DNA of 64,000 bases from Allobosea sp. UNC402CLCol (GTDB lineage Bacteria > Pseudomonadota > Alphaproteobacteria > Rhizobiales > Beijerinckiaceae). The DNA lies in the NCBI RefSeq assembly GCF_000745475.1, contig NZ_JQJJ01000015.1, positions 124,001 to 188,000 of the forward strand, in the 5' to 3' direction. Position numbers and translations under genes: made by a program. Below are positions 58,781 to 64,000 of the stretch, one piece after another; the first letter of the stretch is position 1; each line of letters starts with the position of its first letter. Under the pieces are notes generated by a model. The model saw only the letters and a program-made list of their open reading frames with translations. It was not told the origin of the DNA and searched no databases.

Positions 58781-58999
58781 CTACGGCGACTTCTCCCGGA
58801 ATCGCTCGACCGACCGCCTGACGAGCTCCTTCTCGCTTTGGGCGACAAGAACGAATGCGGCCACGATATATGCTAGACGGGCCCGTTGTCGCTCGTGGTC
58901 CTCTTCTGGAAATTCTCGCTTCAGTTCCTGCCATGCGGCCTCGAGCGCCCCATGAGCCCGCGCGAGATCGACCGGGTCCTTTAGCGATGAGAAGGGCAT
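58781..58999 (-). CDS. Small helical hypothetical protein (72 residues)
   Basis: Starts MPFSSLKDPVDLARAHGALE, continues AAWQELKREFPEEDHERQRA and RLAYIVAAFVLVAQSEKELV, ending RRSVERFREKSP. The pattern F-[S/T]-x-L-x-D-P-x-D-L-A-R-A...A-W...R-x-R-L-A-Y-I-V-A is one I recall from small uncharacterised alphaproteobacterial proteins. Function unknown. Confidence 0.6.
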   Translation of the reverse strand: MPFSSLKDPVDLARAHGALEAAWQELKREFPEEDHERQRARLAYIVAAFVLVAQSEKELVRRSVERFREKSP

Positions 59000-59060
59000 G
59001 TCCGGCTACTTTAACACCCCCGGAGGTCCCGGCAACGGAAAATGACCCATCCTGTCTCAA

Positions 59061-59347
59061 TCAGCCAAAGTCTTCGCGGAAGTCCACGCCAATCACCTCG
59101 AGCGCCCTAAACAGGGTAGTCAGGGTGGGATTGCCGCCATCGCGGATGAAGGCCTTGTAGATAACTGACCGGCTGAGCCCGGTCTGCGCCGCGAACTCCC
59201 ACACGCCGATCTCTGGGATGACATCGCCAACGGCCTTCGCGATGCTTGCGGATCGCTGTTCTTGAAGGCAGCTTTGATGTGAGCGACGCGGCCCTCAACC
59301 GTCTCAAGATCACGCTGGACGAGGGGCCGTGTCGCCTTGGATGCCAT
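59061..59347 (-). pseudogene. Frameshifted small HTH (XRE/HigA-like) regulator
   Basis: The first part MASKATRPLVQRDLETVEGR, VAHIKAAFKNSDP starts at 59347. After one frameshift near 59243 a good HTH follows: SIAKAVGDVIPEIGVWEFAA, QTGLSRSVIYKAFIRDGGNP, TLTTLFRALEVIGVDFREDF and a stop at 59061. The turn region L-S-R-S-x-I-Y-K-A-F...G-N-P-T-L-T-T-L is that of addiction-module antidote/XRE proteins. The 287-base length is not divisible by three. No toxin gene is evident beside it. Confidence 0.6.
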
Positions 59348-59427
59348 CGAGTTGGTCGCGCTGCTTCGATCGGGAAGGCGCTCAATGCGGAGCGCTGGCG
59401 GCAACGTCAACTCGCCCCGACTACGGT

Positions 59428-59661
59428 CTAGCGAACTCGATGCTCGCAGCCAGCGAGATAGCGACAGATGCTGAGCTCAAGCTCTGCCCTTTCCCGTCCT
59501 CTGGGTGTCTCCTGATGCTCGAACTCGATGCACCGCAGCCGGTCTAAAGCTTCTCGGAGCTGCTCGGGTGTTTCGATTGTTGTTTCGATCGGCGTGGTCG
59601 TTGCAGGCAAAGCGCAATGTTCAGCAGAAACCAGCATCGGATCCTCCCGAGGATTCGGCAT
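59428..59661 (-). CDS. Hypothetical protein (77 residues)
   Basis: Starts MPNPREDPMLVSAEHCALPA (or from the internal Met at 59637) and has a helical C-terminus: TPEQLREALDRLRCIEFEHQ, ETPRGRERAELELSICRYL. The amphipathic E/R/L-rich helix hints at a coiled coil. No homology recognised. Confidence 0.45.
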   Translation of the reverse strand: MPNPREDPMLVSAEHCALPATTTPIETTIETPEQLREALDRLRCIEFEHQETPRGRERAELELSICRYLAGCEHRVR

Positions 59662-59784
59662 TGATTTTACGAAGCGTTGGGGCTGTCCGGCCTGACAACG
59701 CGGGCCCGATATCGAGGTTCCTGCTTAGGATACATTGTGCGCTTCTGGACCAAATGGCCCATGGTCTGACGGCAACCCCGAACG

Positions 59785-59818
59785 AAAGGCCCCGCCAGCC
59801 GGAGCTGACGGGGCCTTT
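59785..59818. terminator. Bidirectional terminator downstream of the PRC-barrel gene
   Basis: AAAGGCCCCG (59785-59794) pairs with CGGGGCCTTT (59809-59818), giving A and T runs on either strand. It lies just past the PRC-barrel gene's stop. Confidence 0.75.
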
Positions 59819-59835
59819 GATCGATAGAGCCAGCG

Positions 59836-60135
59836 TCAGGGGTCGACGTGCTCCGGCATCGCCTTCAACTCGTCCTTGGTCCAGTTCGTCACCGCGTGCA
59901 CGTTTCCGTCTTCATCACGCATGAACTCGAGCTGGTTGATCGGTATGGGGACCGGCTTGGTTCCGATCCCGAGGAAGCCGCCAACATCGATAATGGCCTG
60001 AGCCATTGGCCCGGAGCCGTAGACATGCGAGATCGAGCCGATTTTTTCGTCGCCCGGCCCATAGATGGTGGCGCCGTCGAGAACGTCGGGCGTCAGGTCG
60101 GTCGATGAAAGGCGGGTATGCCGAGAATGATCCAT
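59836..60135 (-). CDS. PRC-barrel domain protein
   Basis: From the ATG at 60135 (GGAGG upstream): 99 residues. The PRC-barrel signature is TPDVLDGATIYGPGDEKIGS, ISHVYGSGPMAQAIIDVGGF, then LGIGTKPVPIPINQLEFMRD. The beta-barrel fold serves in RNA processing (RimM), photosynthetic reaction centres and many soil-bacterial stress proteins. Here it is a stand-alone domain, typical of the stress-type PRC proteins of rhizobia-related bacteria. Specific role unknown. Confidence 0.88.
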   Translation of the reverse strand: MDHSRHTRLSSTDLTPDVLDGATIYGPGDEKIGSISHVYGSGPMAQAIIDVGGFLGIGTKPVPIPINQLEFMRDEDGNVHAVTNWTKDELKAMPEHVDP

Positions 60136-60207
60136 CGTTTCCTCCCAGGGTTGTTGCAGAACCAACGGGCGGAAAGCGATGGCGTTCCTCGCAGTGCCGG
60201 CTCAAAA

Positions 60208-60241
60208 CAAAAAGGCCGCCGCTCCCGAAGGAACGACGGCC
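60208..60241 (-). terminator. Rho-independent terminator of the minus-strand phage cassette
   Basis: On the minus strand GGCCGTCGTTCC-TTCG-GGAGCGGCGGCC folds with a UUCG loop and is followed by TTTTT. Confidence 0.75.
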
Positions 60242-60315
60242 CAAGTGCAGGGAGGAAACGCCCAAGGAGGGCCGCCCCTTACGAGGGCGAGGCGGTCGAC
60301 GGCCGGAGCCGCGAT

Positions 60316-60680
60316 CTATGTTCGGCGCCGGCGCGGCGCTGGCTTCGTGACCTGCAACTGCTTCAGCATCTCCTGAGCCATGATTTCGGCTCGCCGGACA
60401 ATCTCGGCGTCCTCAGCGCGCTCCTGGCTGATGGCTAACATCTTCTCGAGCGAGACGGCGATGCGCTCCATGATCGCGGTCAGCTTCAATTGCTCGGCGG
60501 CATTTCCTGAAGTGGTCGCATATCCGCGATCGACAGCCCGGGGATCAATCGATCCCCGGACGGCGTTGTCGGGCTCTTCCGATCCTTCAGGTACTGGCGG
60601 ATCATGACAGCGCCGATGGCAAGGCCAGCGACGAGCGTGCCGATCGCGTCCTCTGGGGTGATACCTTCAGGGAGAACCAT
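60316..60680 (-). pseudogene. Phage-derived small membrane protein gene, frame-split
   Basis: The first frame, from ATG 60680, reads MVLPEGITPEDAIGTLVAGL, AIGAVMIRQYLKDRK with one membrane helix. In the next frame the sequence continues DNAVRGSIDPRAVDRGYATT, SGNAAEQLKLTAIMERIAVS, LEKMLAISQERAEDAEIVRR, to KPAPRRRRT and a stop at 60316. The length is not a multiple of three, so a single indel near 60560-60600 has split one gene. A 37-bp stretch in it is repeated at 7290. Holin- or spanin-like by position. Confidence 0.5.
60522..60558 (-). repeat. 37-bp repeat, copy 2 (inverted relative to 7290-7326)
   Basis: Identical in reverse complement to 7290-7326. In the second frame of the phage gene it encodes RGSIDPRAVDRG. 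It contains the palindrome GGGGATCAATCGATCCCC. Confidence 0.75.
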
Positions 60681-61149
60681 CGGCGATGACCCTGTCCATG
60701 CTCGCGGCATCCTTGGTCGCGGCGACGATGTTCATCGCGTCGAGGACAAGAAGGCCGGGATACACAGCAAGGCCAGTCGTCGCCGCATCGGAGGCCAGCA
60801 GGCCAAAGGTGATCTGGAGCCAGAGGAAGCAGGACAGAAACGACGCCAGGGCCCGCACGTGCGGCGACCAGCGACCATACCATGTCCCCGAGAACGCCCC
60901 GTTCACGACGAGTGCCAGCAGCCGGAAGACCCCGATCGCAATGGCGAACCACCCCCAGGTGCTCTCGTTCATCATGGCCGCCATCTGGCCCAGGCAGGGT
61001 TGCCCGCGAAGGTTGGAGCCGGACCGATCATATGCAGCCCCACGCCACCGTGAATCCCGGCCAGAACCCATTCGGAGCGCCGAGCCGGGAAAACGGTCGT
61101 GGATGCCGAGGTAGATCCGGACCGGAAGCGGGTGATTGCGGTAGGGCAC
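60667..61149 (-). pseudogene. Phage membrane protein gene with two compensating frameshifts
   Basis: Frame A from GTG 61149 reads MPYRNHPLPVRIYLGIHDRF, PGSA. Frame B continues RRSEWVLAGIHGGVGLHMIG, PAPTFAGNPAWAR. Frame A resumes MAAMMNESTWGWFAIAIGVF, RLLALVVNGAFSGTWYG and several membrane helices. The combined reading is the coherent one, so two indels of opposite sign occur near 61075 and 60980. Protein of four or so helices, typical of prophage lysis or structural neighbourhoods in alphaproteobacteria. Function not established. Confidence 0.5.
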
Positions 61150-61159
61150 CGGCCTACTC

Positions 61160-61423
61160 CTATCCCGCGGTGACCGAGGGGTCTTTCACCTTGCGAGCCA
61201 TTTCCGGCGTGGTGCGGATCTCGGTCACCTCCGGGAGTGCAGCGGCAGAGGCGACCAGGCCGGCCTTGCGGCGGACATAGAGCCCCCAGACCGTGGGGAT
61301 CAGCCACATGACGAAGGTGACGACGACGGTCTGCCCCTGCGCATCGAGCACGCCATAGGTGCCGAGCGCGGCCGCAGCCGATTGGACGACGGTGCGGATG
61401 AGGCTGAGGATCTGTTCGTTCAT
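61160..61423 (-). CDS. Holin-like small phage membrane protein (87 residues)
   Basis: MNEQILSLIRTVVQSAAAAL, GTYGVLDAQGQTVVVTFVMW, LIPTVWGLYVRRKAGLVASA: two hydrophobic segments and a charged C-terminus, the size and layout of a class II holin or phage membrane accessory. It begins four bases after the stop of the upstream cassette gene and is transcribed with it. Intact frame, unlike its neighbours. Confidence 0.6.
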   Translation of the reverse strand: MNEQILSLIRTVVQSAAAALGTYGVLDAQGQTVVVTFVMWLIPTVWGLYVRRKAGLVASAAALPEVTEIRTTPEMARKVKDPSVTAG

Positions 61424-61426
61424 GGC

Positions 61427-61732
61427 TCAAGCTCCTTTCTTCGCGGCTTCGATCGCCTGCAGCGCCTTCATCGTTTCGCCGATGGCGATAGCGAGATCGG
61501 CAGCGGAGCGCGGCGGTTTGGCGCAGAACTGCGCGAGCACGACCTGTCCCTGCTACGCCGCAGCGCGCACCTTCTCCGGCGCGAACAGGTCGACGGTCAG
61601 CGCCGCCGTCTGCAGATCGGCGCAGCGGGCAGACAAGCGGTCGCTGACCTGCGCGATCTGGCTGTCCAGCGTCTGGCAATCGGCGAGCGCCAGCGATCCC
61701 AAGGCGACGAGCGCCAGGATGATACGGTTCAT
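61427..61732 (-). pseudogene. Phage small lipoprotein-like gene with in-frame amber codon
   Basis: From ATG 61732 it reads MNRIILALVALGSLALADCQ, TLDSQIAQVSDRLSARCADL, QTAALTVDLFAPEKVRAAA, then TAG at 61555-61553. It continues in the same frame with QGQVVLAQFCAKPPRSAADL, AIAIGETMKALQAIEAAKKG to a TGA at 61429. The N-terminus is a signal sequence with a lipobox-like LADC, suggesting an o-spanin or Rz1-like role. The reading after the amber codon stays coherent, so one point mutation (or suppression) explains it. Confidence 0.6.
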
Positions 61733-61983
61733 GTGATGCTCCGGGGTGGGAAAGCGGCTGGCCCAACCGCGGCGGGATTTTTAGGAGACATCCATCAAAT
61801 GATGGATGCCGGCCGCCGGCGCCCTGAGAACAATTTTCTCGCGGCGATAGGGTTGGCAAAGATGAAAAAGGGGCTGGGTCTATTTTTCTCGGCGCGCCGG
61901 GCGTCGATGAAGCGTGCGCTTGGGAAACTGAGACTGGCGCGCGAAGAGCAATTCCCGAAGCCGAGGCTGGTCTGGTCCTCGGA
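61733..61983. other. Gap in the phage cassette; small inverted repeat only
   Basis: About 250 bases. The perfect repeat CATCCATCA-AA-TGATGGATG lies at 61789-61808. A basic plus-strand frame from 61862 (MKKGLGLFFSARRASMKRAL) overlaps the endolysin end and is probably spurious. Confidence 0.4.
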
Positions 61984-62706
61984 TCAGATCAGCGCGGACG
62001 TCGCGGCGCGGAACATGTCGCCGCAGGCCTTGGCGCCGCCGACGGGCGGATCGAAAGCAAGCCGAGCGATATCCCACTTGCCGCGCTGAGCAATCTTCAG
62101 CGTGCCTTGCACCTCTGCGTGCGAGAGCACCGTCTTCGGCGTCACCGGGATGGCATATCAGCGGCAAAGGTCGGCGAGCACAGCCAGTAGTGCGTTCCAC
62201 TGCATCCTCGTCATCGGGGCCGAAGCCACGTTGAAGGGGCTCGATTGCTCCGGCCATGCAGCACAACGACACGCCGACCGAGCCGGTGCTGCAGTTCAGC
62301 GTGTGCGCGGCATAGCCCGGCTTGGCCCCACGGAATCGTTCAGGCTGATCGGCGGAATACCACGCACCAGCTTGCCGTCTCCCTCGATCAGAACATGATA
62401 ATGGCTGCGGTCGAGACCTGAGCCGCGATGGGCGCCGGCGGTCCAGTGAACGATGATCCGGTCCATTTGAGCCGCGGGCATCCAGTCAGAAGGAACGACC
62501 GAAGTCGAAGCAGCAGGCTCTTCGCCCTGCTTCGTCGCCTTCTGAAGCGCAGCGATGGTCAGCGGCTCGACCACTCCATCCGCCGCAAGCCCGCGCCCGC
62601 GCTGAAACGCCTGGATAGCGGCCTTGGTCGCCGGCCCCGGCTTGCCATCCACCACAAGCGAATAGCCGAGCGCGACCAGCGCCCGCTGTACTGCGGTCGT
62701 GCCCAT
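61984..62706 (-). pseudogene. Prophage endolysin (peptidoglycan-binding plus amidase) with frameshifts and a stop
   Basis: From ATG 62706: the peptidoglycan-binding part MGTTAVQRALVALGYSLVVD, GKPGPATKAAIQAFQRGRGL. An N-acetylmuramoyl-L-alanine amidase (type 2) follows: MDRIIVHWTAGAHRGSGLDR, SHYHVLIEGDGKLVRGIPPI. After a frameshift near 62325 it reads KPGYAAHTLNCSTGSVGVSL, then after a second shift MQWNALLAVLADLCR, an in-frame TGA, and YAIPVTPKTVLSHAEVQGTL, GGAKACGDMF to 61984. The zinc ligands (H in IIVHW, HYH, SHAEV) can be found across frames. Inactive lysis enzyme. Confidence 0.75.
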
Positions 62707-62905
62707 AAAGCAGTACTGCGGCGGTTAAAAATGCGGATAAGGAGAGACTTGACCTAAGGTAATATAAGGCGTCCGACGAATCGCCCGAGCCACTTCGCCG
62801 TGCCTGGATTGGGCATGAGCCGGCGCTGTCTTGTTGCGTCTCGGCAGCGCCGGCTCAGTTCACAGAGGTTTCAGATAAAAACAGCGTTGTGTGGAGACCT
62901 AAGCT

Positions 62906-63022
62906 GTGCAGAAGAGCAAGGAAATCCTGACCGCCCTAGCGTTCGTTTCGACCGCAGCAATCGCCATGACAATGTGGCTCGGACTGATCGGTTATGGCGC
63001 GTGGCACTTCCTGTTCGGATAG
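62906..63022 (+). CDS. Tiny single-helix membrane protein (38 residues)
   Basis: A GTG start at 62906 with GGAG upstream gives MQKSKEILTALAFVSTAAIA, MTMWLGLIGYGAWHFLFG. A short charged N-terminus and two-thirds hydrophobic residues predict one membrane helix. Too short for most gene finders. Function unknown. Confidence 0.4.
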   Translation: MQKSKEILTALAFVSTAAIAMTMWLGLIGYGAWHFLFG

Positions 63023-63270
63023 CCATGGCCCGCATCGGCTTGCGATGCTGATCTCAGGGACAGATCAGATGGGTTGGGAAGAGCCGGCCGCTCGATGCAC
63101 AGCGGTGACGGTTCCGCACTGGCTAATGACGGCGATCAATCTCGCCGGCTGGCAGCTATCGCGCTGGTGCCACTCTGGCACCCTTAGAGACTGGTCGGAT
63201 CAGCAGCAGCAGCGGAACAGCCCTCGCCGGCGCGGGGTTGTTGGAGCGCTACGCCTTAACGGAGGGCGAT

Positions 63271-63375
63271 ATGCTTGCTCAGGTGACGATCATTGCCGTG
63301 CTGCTGATCGCAGGGACAATTGGATTTGTGATGGCTGCAACCTCATCCGGATCTCGGAAGCGCTGGCCGCGCTAG
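63271..63375 (+). CDS. Tiny single-helix membrane protein (34 residues)
   Basis: ACGGAGGGCGAT directly precedes the ATG at 63271, a strong ribosome-binding site. The product MLAQVTIIAVLLIAGTIGFV then MAATSSGSRKRWPR has one membrane helix and a basic tail. It lies 250 bases from the other tiny membrane gene and in the same direction. Function unknown. Confidence 0.45.
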   Translation: MLAQVTIIAVLLIAGTIGFVMAATSSGSRKRWPR

Positions 63376-63523
63376 TCGAGCGCAAAGGATTGCGAGCCCC
63401 GTCTGATCAGCGGCGCTACGGGTGTCCGCAGGTGGCGCGGAACGGCCTACATCTTGAGCTGCCGCGTATTGGCTAGCTTGAGAATGACCTCAAGGATTGG
63501 TCTCCGATCCTCCCGGGCCAAAA

Positions 63524-64000
63524 TCATCTTGGAACGATATGGACGCGCTCTTTGGACCACCGCATGACACAGCGTTCCCCCCGGGCGAGCGCTGGCATGT
63601 CGAGACCAGGCACGCGGGCGCGCAGTTCCTGACCGGCGCTCTTGCCGATGACTAGGAAGCTGTCGCCGTAATTGACGATCTCGTCGACGGTGAAGCAGAT
63701 GTCTTCGGGAGACCGCTCTTCCTTGGAAAGGCGAATGGTCTCCGGCCGCAGGAGCACGTCGACTGGAGTCCCCGGGGTAAGATCGCCACGTCCGACCGCG
63801 ATCGAGCCGAACCCCGGTAGATCGACACTCCCGCCACGGCCAATGACGCCCTCGATCAGGTTGCTGTCGCCGATGAAGGAGGCGACGAAGCGCGTCTGCG
63901 GCCTGGCATAGACCTCCGCCGGGCTGCCGATCTGCTCGATCCGCCCGCGATTGAACACCGCGATGCGGTCCGACATCGCCATCGCCTCACCCTGGTCGTG
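63524..64000 (-). CDS. Polyamine/iron/sulfate-type ABC transporter ATPase, C-terminal part (runs off the window)
   Basis: The frame continues to the right edge with [54 protein letters not shown]: the H-loop and the characteristic end of the PotA/FbpC/CysA family. A TOBE-type domain follows ([40 protein letters not shown]). The nucleotide-binding part lies outside the window. The VLLRPE and YGD features suggest a spermidine/putrescine-type importer. Its gene partners are not visible. Confidence 0.9.
   Translation of the reverse strand, partial: HDQGEAMAMSDRIAVFNRGRIEQIGSPAEVYARPQTRFVASFIGDSNLIEGVIGRGGSVDLPGFGSIAVGRGDLTPGTPVDVLLRPETIRLSKEERSPEDICFTVDEIVNYGDSFLVIGKSAGQELRARVPGLDMPALARGERCVMRWSKERVHIVPR

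Noticed and set aside
61862..62089. Basic plus-strand 75-residue frame (MKKGLGLFF...)
   Set aside because: Its second half is antisense to the conserved end of the endolysin, and it lacks a ribosome-binding site.

Overview
The window is GC-rich DNA (about 65% by eye) with strong G/C third-position bias. Its gene content is typical of a Hyphomicrobiales alphaproteobacterium such as a Bosea- or Methylobacterium-like organism: DUF736/DUF1173/ArdC/ParB accessory genes, MalQ-TreY/TreZ trehalose genes, hydantoinase and dipeptide-ABC genes, and KGG stress proteins. The genus is inference. I saw no rRNA, tRNA or CRISPR array.

Layout. (1) 1-4100: the end of a cut-off gene, a large KatE-type catalase, a cation-diffusion-facilitator efflux protein and a flavodoxin-family gene with its 5' end missing. 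(2) 4080-7830: a scrapyard of mobile DNA. An IS3 remnant is cut by a complete ISL3-family element, followed by a phage tail remnant, a broken secreted-protein gene and an IS110 fragment. (3) 7970-25470: an integrated mobilizable element or plasmid-derived island. It holds a LuxR-type regulator, relaxase and MobC, a probable oriT with a MOBP-type nic site (11544-11597), ParA with a small partner, an XRE regulator, HU, DUF736, DUF1173, an ArdC-like antirestriction protein, a large ParB-like protein, two toxin-antitoxin pairs (Xre/RES and HigBA) and a DUF3991/toprim protein. No type IV secretion genes are visible, so the element looks mobilizable rather than self-transmissible within this view. 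(4) 25540-28700: a TetR/cytochrome P450 pair with clear palindromic operators, then a tyrosine-integrase fragment abutting a 5'-truncated UdgX-type uracil-DNA glycosylase, probably a scar of recombination.

(5) 28743-40070: chromosomal-style envelope, redox and stress functions: a DipZ-like CcdA-thioredoxin fusion, a Tat-exported alpha/beta hydrolase, Ohr, an OmpR-type two-component system, an unusual RDD-rhomboid-TPR fusion, small stress proteins and a ClpP-like protein. (6) 40553-46311: a trehalose-from-glycogen operon. TreY carries an N-terminal half-domain of MalQ that lacks the GH77 catalytic half, and TreZ lies upstream. (7) 46838-58055: an eight-gene operon transcribed leftwards, with overlaps at all but one junction (binding protein, two permeases, two ATPases, HyuA, HyuB, D-threonine-aldolase-like enzyme), and a divergent LysR regulator. 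It probably imports and degrades a hydantoin, lactam or D-amino-acid-related compound.

(8) 58056-64000: a decayed zone with fragments of a metallophosphoesterase and of LigD, small hypothetical genes, a frameshifted HTH gene, a PRC-barrel protein and a degenerate prophage lysis cassette. The cassette has holin-like genes, a gene with an in-frame amber codon and an endolysin with frameshifts and a stop. The right edge is the C-terminal end of a polyamine/iron-type ABC ATPase. A 37-bp sequence is shared in inverted orientation between this cassette and the scrapyard at 7290, linking the two phage-derived areas.
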